From Leisingera sp. SS27 (GTDB lineage Bacteria > Pseudomonadota > Alphaproteobacteria > Rhodobacterales > Rhodobacteraceae), in the NCBI RefSeq assembly GCF_028368855.1, contig NZ_JAQNCY010000005.1, positions 1 to 64,000 on the forward strand: 64,000 nucleotides of DNA, in the 5' to 3' direction. How positions within the stretch are numbered: position 1 is the first letter of the stretch; every line of letters starts with the position of its first letter. This document shows, one piece after another, positions 1 to 8,616 of this stretch. A model generated the notes under the pieces. The model saw only the letters and a program-made list of their open reading frames with translations. It was not told the DNA's origin and ran no database searches. A program made the position numbers and the translations under genes.

Positions 1-961
1 GCTGAGGTTTTGCGCGGTGGTGTTGAAATCCTGGCGCAGCTGTTCGTAATCCTGAGGGAAGGTCTCGGTGATCTGCGCACTCAGGTCGCCCTGCGACAGC
101 GCCGACAGCTTGCTGCTGAGCGCGGCCACCACCTTGCTGCGCTTCTCATTCAGCGCATGCTCCGCGTCTTCCAGCTCCTGCTGCCGGATCAGCGCCTGGC
201 GGAATACATCCAGGGTGCGCGCCATCTCACCGATCTCGCTTTTGCTGGCGGTGGCCGGAATGGCACTGGCGGTATCGCCGTCCGCCATCGACTGCATGCG
301 CCCGCGCAGGGCGCCGACCGGCCCGGTGACACTGCGGGTGATCAGGGTCGCGCCCGCCATCAGAACCGCCAGGGTAACAAGCAGCCCTGTCACGGTTGTG
401 ATGATATTCTGCTGCACCTTGGCCTCGATATCCGACACATAGGCGCCGGTACCGATGATCCAGCCCCAGGGTTCATAGACCCGGATGTAGCCCATCTTGG
501 CCTCGATCACGCCGGTGCTCGCGTTGGCGAAGTGGTAAATCAGAGAGCCCTGGCCATCCGCCTTGGCGATCTTAAGCATCTCCTGATAGATCCTGACCCC
601 GTTTTCATCGGTCAGGCCGGGCTGGCGCGTGCCCACCCACTCCGGCAGAAAGGCATTTGCAGTGATCACCAGATCGAAGTCAAAGGCGTGAAAGTCGCCG
701 GCGGTGCCGAACCTGAAGGTCTCAAGCACCGTGCGGCCCATCTCGCGAGCCGCTGCCTCCTCAAGCTGGCCGTCCGCAACCTGGCGTTGCAGCGCATCCA
801 GCTGGCTGAAGGCCATGTCCGTGATTTGATGCAGCTCGCGTTCACGGCTGACGTATTCATCGTTATTTGCGCGAACCAGCAGGAAGACAGTCAGCAGGGC
901 AAACCGCCATTGCGGCCAGCGCGTAGATCCGCACCGGCAAGCGGTAGAAGAAAGCAGGCAT
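1..961 (-). pseudogene. Methyl-accepting chemotaxis protein, N-terminal part, frameshifted
   Basis: The reverse strand encodes a membrane chemoreceptor that runs off the left window edge. From the N-terminus come a first membrane segment, a periplasmic Cache-type sensor ending in EPWGWIIGTGAYVSDIE, a second membrane segment (TGLLVTLAVLMAGATLI) and a HAMP-like linker; the methyl-accepting signalling domain lies outside the window. The ATG at 961 follows a good AAAGGA, but its frame stops after about 32 codons. The receptor continues in the neighbouring frame. Removing one base at the A3 run 901-903 (TTT on the coding strand) joins the halves into a clean membrane helix, AALAAMAV-ALLTVFLLV. No alternative start was seen in the downstream frame. 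It is either a real frameshift or a sequence error. Confidence 0.75.
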
Positions 962-1147
962 AGTGAAGTGGGTCCTTTGATTCCGGGCCATCTCCTTCTT
1001 GAAATAGGCAGCTGGTCCTAACAAAATCCTAGCACCACAGCACCGCGCCGGCGCAGCCCGCAAATGCACGCGCCAGTCCGGGCCGCCGTGCAGAAAACTC
1101 GGCAGCCCGGTAGATGTCAAACCGCACTAGCGCCACACCGCCAGGTG

Positions 1148-1915
1148 CTAGGCGGCAGGGCTGTAATAGGGGGAGTTCATTGCCCGGCTGGCAGCCTCCG
1201 TGACCGCAGCATCAAACACCCGCGTATAGAAGGCGCAGCCCAGTTCTGCCGCGGTTTCCGGGAACATGTTCACTGCAAAATCCAGTGCATGGTCCAGTGT
1301 CTGAAAGGCATCAAACCCGCCCAGTGTCCTGGTCTGCAAGCCGCTCAGCCAGACCTTGTTCTGCAGCCCCGGCAGCATCTTCAGCGCCTTGTTGCGGGCC
1401 TGCCAGGGTGCATCCTCGAAAGGCACCGATAATTGCAGCTCAGTATAGACAAAGGCGCCGGGTGCTGCGGCTGGGCCACCGTATTGCACCGCGCCCATGT
1501 CCCTGCTGGCGGCCTCGGTCGTTTCGGCATCAAACACCCGCGTGTTATGCGCCACGCCGAAGGCCCGCGGCTCCGACGGGAAATAGCCGGTCACGAATTT
1601 CCGCGCATTTTCAATGCTGTCAAAGCCATAGAACCCGCCCAGGGAATTGTTGCCGTGACCTGACAGCCAGGTCTTGTTCAGGAACCCGGGCTGCTGCCGG
1701 ATCGCCTGGTTGATGTCCTGCCAGGGCGCCTGATCGAACGGCACGGAGATGGCAACTTCGGTGTAGACAAAGGCTTTGGGGGTCATGTCTTTTTCCTGAG
1801 CTTTGGGAAGGGAGGGCAGCAGCAGCGCGCCCGCAGAGGCGGCCAGCAGCTGGCGGCGGGACAGCCGCGATCGTTCGCGGAAATCCGCGGTCATTGGGGT
1901 TTCGGTCATGGTCAC
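1148..1915 (-). CDS. Tat-exported tandem YdhR/ABM-like monooxygenase-fold protein
   Basis: A 255-residue protein. The N-terminus has a twin-arginine signal (SRRQLLAASAGALLLPSLP) ending near KAQ. The mature part is two copies of one domain of about 100 residues. Each starts AFVYTE(V/L), continues VPF(D/E)(Q/D)APWQ, then LNKTWLSG or QNKVWLSG, then LGGF, and ends NTRVFDAETTEAAS or YTRVFDAAVTEAAS. This resembles the small dimeric alpha/beta-barrel YdhR/ABM 'putative monooxygenase' families, fused here into one chain. The substrate is unknown. It is divergent from an HxlR regulator with two operator-like palindromes between, so it is probably that regulator's target. The family call is by eye. Confidence 0.7.
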   Translation of the reverse strand: MTMTETPMTADFRERSRLSRRQLLAASAGALLLPSLPKAQEKDMTPKAFVYTEVAISVPFDQAPWQDINQAIRQQPGFLNKTWLSGHGNNSLGGFYGFDSIENARKFVTGYFPSEPRAFGVAHNTRVFDAETTEAASRDMGAVQYGGPAAAPGAFVYTELQLSVPFEDAPWQARNKALKMLPGLQNKVWLSGLQTRTLGGFDAFQTLDHALDFAVNMFPETAAELGCAFYTRVFDAAVTEAASRAMNSPYYSPAA

Positions 1916-1924
1916 TCCTGATTG

Positions 1925-1979
1925 CTTGCATTTTGCAAGTGTTCAATTGGCTCGCACAAACACTTGCAATTCGCAAGTG
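1925..1979. promoter_or_regulatory. Twin palindromic operator between HxlR regulator and its divergent target
   Basis: Two copies of CTTGC-N5-GCAAG lie in the 83-base divergent gap, at 1925-1939 and 1963-1977. The second extends to 7-base arms (CACTTGC/GCAAGTG). The centres are 38 bases apart. Two matching dyads between a regulator and its neighbour fit HxlR-family autoregulation and control of the divergent gene. Confidence 0.7.
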
Positions 1980-1998
1980 AAAAATATACCGAGGGCCC

Positions 1999-2412
1999 AT
2001 GACCCAATCGCGCAGTAAGTATGACTCCGGCTGTCCCGTCGCCTATGCGCTGGACATTTTCGGTGACCGGTGGAGCCTCCTGGTCATCCGCGACATGGCA
2101 GTGAAAGGCGCCCGGACCTATGGCGAGCTGCTGGCAGGCTGGGAGGGGATCTCCACCAACATCCTGGCGCAGCGGCTGAAGCAGCTGGAGCAAGCTGGTA
2201 TTGTCACCAAAGAGAAAGACCCGGACAGCGGCCGCAGCTTTGTATATGAGCTGACGCAAAAGGGCCGCGACCTGGCGCCGGTGCTTATCGAAATCGCCCT
2301 GTGGAGCGGCCGCTACAACACTGCTCCGGATGCGATGACGGGTTTCCTCGACAAAATCTCAGCAGACCGGCCAGGAACAGAGGCCAGAATGCGCGCAGGC
2401 GAGCGCCCCTAA
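1999..2412 (+). CDS. HxlR-family transcriptional regulator
   Basis: A 137-residue winged-helix regulator. The HxlR signature is present: a Cys near the N-terminus (SGCPVAYALDIFGDRWSLLVIRDM), the recognition region GISTNILAQRLKQLEQAGIV and the wing (DPDSGRSFVYELTQKGRDLAPVL). Family members bind as dimers and often respond to redox or electrophilic stress through the conserved Cys. Here that Cys is at about residue 12. It is divergent from the exported tandem-domain protein, with two palindromes in the gap. Confidence 0.9.
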   Translation: MTQSRSKYDSGCPVAYALDIFGDRWSLLVIRDMAVKGARTYGELLAGWEGISTNILAQRLKQLEQAGIVTKEKDPDSGRSFVYELTQKGRDLAPVLIEIALWSGRYNTAPDAMTGFLDKISADRPGTEARMRAGERP

Positions 2413-2480
2413 GCTCCTGATTTGCAGCACCCTTTGACCCGCACCCCCTGGCCCCGGCGGGTCATTCCACATATCTGTGG

Positions 2481-2504
2481 ATTTTGTATCCATTATCCTG
2501 TATC
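2481..2504 (+). promoter_or_regulatory. 24-base regulatory repeat, copy 1 (candidate GntR site)
   Basis: These 24 bases, beginning ATTTTGTATCC and ending CTGTATC, recur without a mismatch at 14796-14819. Copy 1 lies about 37 bases upstream of the substrate-binding protein gene; copy 2 lies upstream of the semialdehyde dehydrogenase gene. The element contains three near-repeats of TNTATCC with a 7-base period. The position at both outer ends of the pathway suggests an operator or a shared promoter element for the GntR regulator at 14046. Confidence 0.65.
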
Positions 2505-2540
2505 TGATTCTCCATAACAACACACCGACAGGAGGATCTC

Positions 2541-3341
2541 ATGTTCAAATCGCTGGCCGCTGCTGCGGCGCTTGCCCTGGTGCCCTTGGCACCTGCCCTT
2601 GCGGATACACTGGATGATGTGGTGGACCGCGGCACCCTGCGCTGCGGCGTGGTGCTGGATTTCCCGCCGATCGGCTACCGCGATGCCAACAACGAACCGG
2701 CAGGGTTTGACGTCGATTACTGCAACGACCTGGCGGCCGCGCTGGAGGTTGATGCCGAGATCCTTCCGGTCACCTGGGCCGAGCGCCTGCCCGCCATCGT
2801 GACGGGCCGCGCCGACGTGGTGTTCGGCGCCACCTCCGACAGCCTCGCGCGGGCGCGCACCGTCGGCTTCACCATTCCTTATGCGATCTATTTCGCTCAG
2901 GGCGTCGTGAACACTGAAAGCGGCATCGAAAGCTTTGAGGACATCAAGGGCAAGCGGGTGGCCGGCGCCATCGGCACCCTGCCGGAGCAGGAATGGCTGA
3001 AGATCGCCGCCGAATGGGGCGAGGAAGGCAACTACCAGGGCTACCAGTCCGAGAACGAGGTGTTCCTGGCGGTGGCGCAGGGCAAGGCGGACATAGGCCT
3101 CACCACCAACACCGCGGTGCTGCCGGTGACCCAGCAGTATGAGACCCTGGCGGCCGGCCCGCGGATGCCCTGGACCACCGACTATACCTCGGTCGTGGGC
3201 AAGCGCGAGGATGTCACCTGGATCAACTTCCTGAACCTGTTTGTAACCCATCAGGTACGCTCGGGCCGCTACGGCGAGCTGTGGGGCAAATACGTCGGCG
3301 GCGACGCGCCTGAGCTGCGCATCCCCGGCGTGCTGTACTGA
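2541..3341 (+). CDS. Amino-acid ABC transporter substrate-binding protein
   Basis: A 266-residue periplasmic binding protein of the polar amino-acid type (SBP family 3) with a signal peptide ending near ALA-DTLDD. Family features are TLRCGVVLDFPPIGYRDANNEPAGFDVDYCNDLAAAL near the N-terminus, then VTWAERLPAIVTGRADVVFGATSDS and KGKRVAGAIGTLPEQ. GGAGG is well placed before the ATG. It is followed by two permeases and an ATPase. The neighbours suggest proline, hydroxyproline or a betaine as ligand; this is inferred, not visible in the sequence. Confidence 0.9.
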   Translation: MFKSLAAAAALALVPLAPALADTLDDVVDRGTLRCGVVLDFPPIGYRDANNEPAGFDVDYCNDLAAALEVDAEILPVTWAERLPAIVTGRADVVFGATSDSLARARTVGFTIPYAIYFAQGVVNTESGIESFEDIKGKRVAGAIGTLPEQEWLKIAAEWGEEGNYQGYQSENEVFLAVAQGKADIGLTTNTAVLPVTQQYETLAAGPRMPWTTDYTSVVGKREDVTWINFLNLFVTHQVRSGRYGELWGKYVGGDAPELRIPGVLY

Positions 3342-3414
3342 CCCAACGGTGAAACCCGCCCCTGCCAGCCGCGCTCTCCCGGCGGCTGGCAGGGGCCAGG
3401 GAGCATAACCCCAG

Positions 3415-4077
3415 ATGTTCGACTATAATTTTCACTGGCGGCCGGTGATGAAAAGCCTGCCGGACCTGCTGGAGGCAGCCTCTTTGACGCTGCAGGTGGC
3501 GGTTCTGGCGATGGTGCTTGGCATCGTGATCGGCCTCTGCCTGGCGCTGGCGCGGCTGCACCTTCGGGGGCCGGTCTACTGGTTCGCCACCGCCTGGGTG
3601 GAGCTGGCCCGCAACACGCCCGCGCTGTTCCAGCTGTTCTTCTTCGGCTTCGGCCTCGGCGCCTTCGGGCTGCACCTCTCGCCTTATCTGATCGTGCTGG
3701 CGGGGCTGACCTTCAACTGCGCGGGCTATCTGGCCGAAAACTTCCGCGGCGGCTTCAAGGCGGTGCCGGAGACCCAGATCCGCGCTTCCCGCAGCCTTGG
3801 CATGACACCCTGGCAGGCCTACAGCCGCGTGGTGATCCCGCAGGTGTTCCGCATCGTCTATCACCCGATCACCAACCAGATGGTCTGGGCGGTGCTGATG
3901 TCCTCTCTGGGGATGCTTGTGGGCTTTCGCGAGCTGTCGGGCGAGACCCAATTCTTTGCCTCCCGCACCTTCCGCATCTTTGAATATTTTGCGGTCACAG
4001 CGGTGATCTACTACGCCATCGTCAAGGTGATCCTGCTCAGCTCGCGGCTGATGGCCGCCCGGCTGTTCCGGTACTGA
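3415..4077 (+). CDS. Amino-acid ABC transporter permease
   Basis: A 220-residue inner-membrane permease of the HisM/GlnP type. An N-terminal TM segment (TLQVAVLAMVLGIVIGLCLAL) is followed by VELARNTPALFQLFFFGF, a family hallmark. The EAA-type cytoplasmic loop that contacts the ATPase is AVPETQIRASRSLGMTPWQAYSRVVIPQ. It is the second gene of the importer operon, 73 bases after the binding protein, and is partnered with the next permease. Confidence 0.9.
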   Translation: MFDYNFHWRPVMKSLPDLLEAASLTLQVAVLAMVLGIVIGLCLALARLHLRGPVYWFATAWVELARNTPALFQLFFFGFGLGAFGLHLSPYLIVLAGLTFNCAGYLAENFRGGFKAVPETQIRASRSLGMTPWQAYSRVVIPQVFRIVYHPITNQMVWAVLMSSLGMLVGFRELSGETQFFASRTFRIFEYFAVTAVIYYAIVKVILLSSRLMAARLFRY

Positions 4078-4088
4078 GGGGAAGCGCC

Positions 4089-4751
4089 ATGGAACCGACA
4101 CTCAAGTTTTTCAGCGGCTTTGCTCCCAATGACCTGTGGTTCATGGGTGAGGCCGCGCTGCGCACGCTGTGGATTTCCGTCCTGTCGATCTCGCTTGGCA
4201 CGGTGCTGGGCACCCTGTTCGGCTGGATGCTGTACGAGGGCCGCCGCGCCGCCACGCTTACACTGGCGCCGGTGCTGGACGTGTTCCGCTCCGTGCCGCT
4301 GATCATCCAGCTAGTGCTGTTTTACAACTTCGCCCCCATCGTGGGGCTGAACCTTGATCCCTTTGCCTCCGGCACCGTGATCCTGACCGTCTATACCGCG
4401 GCACTCGTGGCCAATGTGGCCCGCGGCGGGATTGAGGCGGTGGGCGCCCCGATGCGCCGCGCCGCGCGCAGCCTCGGGCTTAGTTACTGGCAGGACCTGC
4501 GCCATGTGGTGCTGCCAATCGGCGGGCGGGCGGTGTTTCCCTCCTGGGTCGGCGTTGCCTTGGGGGTGATGAAAGACAGCGCGCTGGTTTCCGTGCTTGG
4601 CTATGTCGAGCTGCTGAAAGCCAGCCAGATCCTGATCACCCGCACCCAGGAGCCGTTCCTGATCCTTGCCCTGGCCGGCGCCTTCTACTTTGCGCTGTCC
4701 TATCCGGTCTCCCGCTACGCCACACATCTCGAAAACAGGTGGGCCCAATGA
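4089..4751 (+). CDS. Amino-acid ABC transporter permease
   Basis: A 220-residue HisM/GlnP-type permease and paralogue of the preceding gene, completing the heterodimeric channel. It has DVFRSVPLIIQLVLFYNF, and the EAA loop GAPMRRAARSLGLSYWQDLRHVVLPIGG. It starts 11 bases after the first permease behind GGGGAAG, and its stop overlaps the ATPase start (ATGA), so translation is likely coupled. Confidence 0.9.
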   Translation: MEPTLKFFSGFAPNDLWFMGEAALRTLWISVLSISLGTVLGTLFGWMLYEGRRAATLTLAPVLDVFRSVPLIIQLVLFYNFAPIVGLNLDPFASGTVILTVYTAALVANVARGGIEAVGAPMRRAARSLGLSYWQDLRHVVLPIGGRAVFPSWVGVALGVMKDSALVSVLGYVELLKASQILITRTQEPFLILALAGAFYFALSYPVSRYATHLENRWAQ

Positions 4752-5470
4752 TTTCCATCCGCGACCTTCACAAGTATTTCGGCGCTCTGCACGTTCTGAA
4801 AGGCATCGACCTGGATGTGCAGAAAGGCGAGGTGCTCTCTGTCATCGGCGCCTCCGGCTCCGGCAAATCGACGCTGCTTTACTGCATCAACGGGCTGGAA
4901 GCGATCCAGGACGGGGCAGTCACCGTTGATGGCACCGATGTCCACGCCAAGGGCACCGACATCAACAAGCTGCGCCAGAAGCTGGGCATGGTGTTCCAGC
5001 AGTGGAATTCCTTTCCGCATCTGACGGCGCTGGAAAACGTGGCGCTGGCGCCGCGCATCGTCAAAGGCAAATCCAAGGCTGAGGCCCGCGACATTGCAGC
5101 GAAACAGCTGCAGCACGTGGGGCTGGGCGAGAAGCTGGATGTCTACCCCGGCGCCCTGTCCGGCGGCCAGCAGCAGCGGCTGGCAATAGCCCGCGCCCTG
5201 GCGATGGAGCCGGAATACATGCTGTTTGACGAGGCGACCTCTGCCCTTGACCCCGAACTGGTGGGCGAAGTCCTGGATACCATGCGCCTGCTGGCGGATG
5301 AAGGCATGACGATGATCTGCGTCACCCATGAGATGGGCTTTGCCCGCGATGTTTCCGACCGGGTGGCCTTCTTCCATCAGGGCGTGATGGAGGAGATCGG
5401 CCCTCCTGCCCAGATCTTCGGCGACGCCCGGTCCGAACACACCCGCAAATTCCTCGCCAACGTGCGCTGA
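4748..5470 (+). CDS. Amino-acid ABC transporter ATP-binding protein
   Basis: A 240-residue GlnQ/HisP-type ATPase. Visible motifs are Walker A GASGSGKST, Q-loop VFQQWNSFPHLTALENV, signature LSGGQQQR, Walker B MLFDEATSALDPE and switch His in ICVTHEMGFA. I chose the ATG at 4748, which overlaps the permease stop; a GTG nine bases earlier is possible. It energises the importer encoded by the three genes before it. Confidence 0.93.
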   Translation: MISIRDLHKYFGALHVLKGIDLDVQKGEVLSVIGASGSGKSTLLYCINGLEAIQDGAVTVDGTDVHAKGTDINKLRQKLGMVFQQWNSFPHLTALENVALAPRIVKGKSKAEARDIAAKQLQHVGLGEKLDVYPGALSGGQQQRLAIARALAMEPEYMLFDEATSALDPELVGEVLDTMRLLADEGMTMICVTHEMGFARDVSDRVAFFHQGVMEEIGPPAQIFGDARSEHTRKFLANVR

Positions 5471-5535
5471 CCCCTTCCCCCGCAGGCTGCCGTGCCTCCC
5501 AGTGGCGGCCTGCCCCTAACTGGAGAAATTGGATA

Positions 5536-6495
5536 ATGTCTACAAACGTCTTCACCGGCACCATGCCGGCCCTGATGACCCCCTGCAACCCGGACCGCAC
5601 GCCGAACTTCGACGCCCTGGTCATGAAAGGCGTGGAAATGATCGCCGCGGGCATGTCGGCGGTGGTCTATTGCGGTTCGATGGGCGACTGGCCGCTGCTG
5701 ACCGATGAACAGCGGATGGAGGGCGTTGCCCGCCTCGCCGCCGCCGGACTGCCGGTTGTAGTCGGCACCGGTGCGATCAACACCAAATCCGCGGTGGATC
5801 ATGCCCGACACGCGCAGGAGGTCGGCGCGGCCGGCCTGATGGTGATCCCGCGCGTGTTGTCCCGCGGCACTTCCGTGGCGGCGCAGAAGAACCACTTCAA
5901 GGCCATTCTGGACGCAGCCCCGGACGTGCCGGCGATCATCTACAACAGCCCCTACTACGGCTTTGCCACCCGGGCCGATCTGTTCTTTGCCCTGCGCGCG
6001 GAGCACAAAAACCTGATCGGTTTCAAGGAGTTCGGCGGCAAGGACGACCTGCGCTATGCGGCGGAGCATATCACCAGCCAGGACGATCAGGTGACCCTGA
6101 TGGTCGGTGTCGACACCGAGGTCTACCACGGGTTTGTCAACTGCGGCGCAACCGGCTCGATCACCGGTATCGGCTGCGCCCTGCCCAAGGAGGCGCTGCT
6201 GCTGGCGCGCCTGTCGAAACTGGCGGCTGAAGGCAGCGCCGAGGCCCGCGTCCGCGCGCAGGAGCTGACCGACGCGATCCACGTGCTGTCCACTTTCGAC
6301 GAGGGTCCGGACCTGATCCTCTACTACAAGCACCTGCTGGTGCTGAACGGCGAAGAAGACTACCGCCTGCACTTCAACGCGACAGACGAATTGTCGGACG
6401 CCCAGCGCAACTATTGCGAACAGCAGTACACGCTGTTCCGCAACTGGTTCGCCGATTGGTCGGCGCAGGGCGGGATCATCGCCGAATGCATGTAG
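5536..6495 (+). CDS. DapA-family deaminase, likely pyrroline-4-hydroxy-2-carboxylate deaminase
   Basis: A 319-residue class I aldolase-fold enzyme of the dihydrodipicolinate synthase family. The Schiff-base lysine is in LIGFKEFGG, and the catalytic tyrosine is in IIYNSPYYG. Between a 4-hydroxyproline epimerase, a D-amino-acid oxidoreductase and a semialdehyde dehydrogenase, the expected reaction is deamination of Δ1-pyrroline-4-hydroxy-2-carboxylate to 2-oxoglutarate semialdehyde. Other DapA-family reactions cannot be excluded from sequence alone. Its last 10 bases overlap the start of the epimerase gene. Confidence 0.8.
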   Translation: MSTNVFTGTMPALMTPCNPDRTPNFDALVMKGVEMIAAGMSAVVYCGSMGDWPLLTDEQRMEGVARLAAAGLPVVVGTGAINTKSAVDHARHAQEVGAAGLMVIPRVLSRGTSVAAQKNHFKAILDAAPDVPAIIYNSPYYGFATRADLFFALRAEHKNLIGFKEFGGKDDLRYAAEHITSQDDQVTLMVGVDTEVYHGFVNCGATGSITGIGCALPKEALLLARLSKLAAEGSAEARVRAQELTDAIHVLSTFDEGPDLILYYKHLLVLNGEEDYRLHFNATDELSDAQRNYCEQQYTLFRNWFADWSAQGGIIAECM

Positions 6496-7436
6496 TCGAC
6501 AGCCATACCGGCGGCGAACCGACGCGCGTGATCCTGGAGGGCGGTCCCGATCTGGGGACCGGCCCGCTGGCAGAGCGCGCGCGGCGGCTGGCAGTGGAGC
6601 ACATGGGTTTCTGCCACGCCGTGATGCGCGAGCCGCGCGGCCAGCCCGCCATGGTCGGCGCACTGCTGGTGCATCCCACCGATCCAACCTGCGCCGCCGG
6701 TGTTCTCTACTTTGATGCCGACGCGGTTCTGGGCATGTGCGGCCATGGCACCATCGGGCTGGCGGTGACGCTGGCCCATCTGGGCTTGATCACCCCCGGC
6801 AGCCACCGCATCGAGACCCCCGTGGGCGTGGTGACGGTGCTGCTGGAGGACGCCAATACCGTCACCGTCACCAACATCGAAAGCCGCCGGGTCTCCGCGG
6901 CGGCCAAGGTCACCCTGCCGGATGGCAGCACGGTGACAGGCGACGTCGCCTATGGCGGCAACTGGTTCTTCATCGTCGAGCCCAGCCCGCTGCCCTTGCG
7001 GACAGACAACATCCGCGCCCTCACGGATCGCGCCATCGCCATCCGCACTGCGGCCAATGCCCAAGGGATTGGCGGCGAAAAAGGTGAGCTGATCGACCAT
7101 GTGATCTTCCAAGGCCCCTCCCCCCGCGCTGGCATCCACAGCCGCAACTTCGTGCTGTGCCCGGACGACACCTATGACCGCTCCCCCTGCGGCACCGGCA
7201 GCTCTGCCCGGCTGGCCTGCCTAGCGGCATCGGGGCGGCTTCAGCCGGGGGAGGAGATCATCCAAGAAAGCATCATCGGTTCCCCCTACCGGCTGTCCTA
7301 TCAGCCGGGGCCAGCTGGCGGCGTGATCCCCACCCTCAGCGGCCAGGCCTTTGTGATGGGTGAGGGCAAGCTGTTCTTCAGCCCCGACGATCCCTTCCGC
7401 GACGGCATCTCCAGCAGCGGGGAAGCCGCCGCCTGA
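6486..7436 (+). CDS. 4-hydroxyproline 2-epimerase (proline racemase family)
   Basis: A 316-residue proline-racemase-fold enzyme. Both catalytic cysteines are present: MCGHGTIG in the first half and DRSPCGTGSSAR in the second. That is the two-base pattern of racemases and epimerases. It should convert trans-4-hydroxy-L-proline to cis-4-hydroxy-D-proline, the substrate of the FAD oxidoreductase downstream. I chose the ATG at 6486 (MHVVDSHTGGEP, the family's N-terminus) over an upstream in-frame start. This gives a 10-base overlap with the deaminase gene. Confidence 0.87.
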   Translation: MHVVDSHTGGEPTRVILEGGPDLGTGPLAERARRLAVEHMGFCHAVMREPRGQPAMVGALLVHPTDPTCAAGVLYFDADAVLGMCGHGTIGLAVTLAHLGLITPGSHRIETPVGVVTVLLEDANTVTVTNIESRRVSAAAKVTLPDGSTVTGDVAYGGNWFFIVEPSPLPLRTDNIRALTDRAIAIRTAANAQGIGGEKGELIDHVIFQGPSPRAGIHSRNFVLCPDDTYDRSPCGTGSSARLACLAASGRLQPGEEIIQESIIGSPYRLSYQPGPAGGVIPTLSGQAFVMGEGKLFFSPDDPFRDGISSSGEAAA

Positions 7437-7501
7437 GCATCTTTAACCAAGGCCCGGGACGGAAACCCGGGCCGCATCCCAGCAGAAGAGAGGATACTGT
7501 C

Positions 7502-8563
7502 ATGAAATTCACATCCGCAATCGCCGCAGGCTTCAGCCTCGCATTGGCGTCTGCCGCTTCCGCAGCAGAGGTCGAATGGAAGATGACCGCCGCCGTCGGC
7601 GAAGGCTCCTTCCTCTATCAGAACTTCATGGAGCGCTTTGCCGGCAACGTCGAAACCCTGACGCAGGGCCGGGTTGAGATTCAACCCTTCGGCGCCGGTG
7701 TTCTGGTGCCCGCCTTCAAGGCCCATGAGGCGGTGCAGGAAGGCATCGTTGAGGCGGGCCATTCCACCCCGTCCTATCTGGTCAATCAGGACCCGACTAA
7801 TGCGATCTTCGCCTCCTTCCCCGGCGGCATGTCGCCCGAGGCCACCCTGCACTGGATCTACGAGGGCGGCGGCGAGAAGATGCTGCAGGACTTCCGCCGC
7901 GAGGAGATGGGGCTGCACAGCCTGGTCGTCGGCATCGGCACCTCTGAAGTCATGGCCCATTCCAACGTCGAAATCAAAACCGTCGCGGACCTGAAGGGCG
8001 TGAAATACCGCACTTCGGGCGCCTTTGCCGCGGTGATGAAGGATGACTTCGGTGGCGTGCCGACCGTGGTGCCGGGCAACGAGATCTACACCCTGCTGCA
8101 GCGCAAGGGCGTGGACGCGATCGAATGGTCCACCCCCGGCGCCAACTTCTCCGAAGGCTTCCACGAGGTTGCTCCCTATATGATCATGCCCGGCGTGCAC
8201 CAGCCGTCCTTCCTGTGGGAGGTTTTCGTCAAGGCTGAGACCTGGGACGCGCTGCCCGAGGACCTGCAAGGCCTGATCGAGGCCTCCGCGCGCCTGTCGA
8301 CCTATGAGGGTTACACCCGCTTTGGCGACGCCGACATCAAGGCGATGGCCGATTACCGCAAGACCAAGGTGCAGATGGTCCAGATGGAGCACGCCGAGTC
8401 CGAAAAGCTGCGCGAAGCCGGCCGCAACTGGGCCCGCGCCCGTGCTGCAGAACTGTCTGAGGGCGGCAATGCCCGCATGCAGGAGATCCTGGACAGCTAC
8501 CTGGCCTATCAGGCCAGCTGGGCGGAAAACTCCGTCTACCTGGTGCGTGACGCTTCTGAATGA
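7502..8563 (+). CDS. TRAP transporter substrate-binding protein (DctP family)
   Basis: A 353-residue periplasmic protein with a signal peptide ending SAASAAEVEW. It shows the DctP architecture: FAGNVETLTQGRVEIQPFGAG, then a strand entering the ligand cleft with the conserved Arg (LKGVKYRTSG), and the C-terminal GVDAIEWSTPGANFSEGFHEVA. The last motif resembles the mannitol/chloroaromatic-like DctP branch. It begins 65 bases after the epimerase. The likely substrate is a hydroxyproline or related betaine, inferred from neighbours. A second importer in the same cluster suggests another substrate or affinity. Confidence 0.88.
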   Translation: MKFTSAIAAGFSLALASAASAAEVEWKMTAAVGEGSFLYQNFMERFAGNVETLTQGRVEIQPFGAGVLVPAFKAHEAVQEGIVEAGHSTPSYLVNQDPTNAIFASFPGGMSPEATLHWIYEGGGEKMLQDFRREEMGLHSLVVGIGTSEVMAHSNVEIKTVADLKGVKYRTSGAFAAVMKDDFGGVPTVVPGNEIYTLLQRKGVDAIEWSTPGANFSEGFHEVAPYMIMPGVHQPSFLWEVFVKAETWDALPEDLQGLIEASARLSTYEGYTRFGDADIKAMADYRKTKVQMVQMEHAESEKLREAGRNWARARAAELSEGGNARMQEILDSYLAYQASWAENSVYLVRDASE

Positions 8564-8616
8564 TCTTTTGCGCGGGCCGGGATCTCCGGCCCGCGCCTCC
8601 CTGCCCGGAGGTTTCC

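Noticed and set aside
10-963. 317-codon plus-strand open frame at the window start
   Set aside because: The minus strand encodes clear Cache, membrane and HAMP-like sequence of a chemoreceptor; the plus frame is only its complement.
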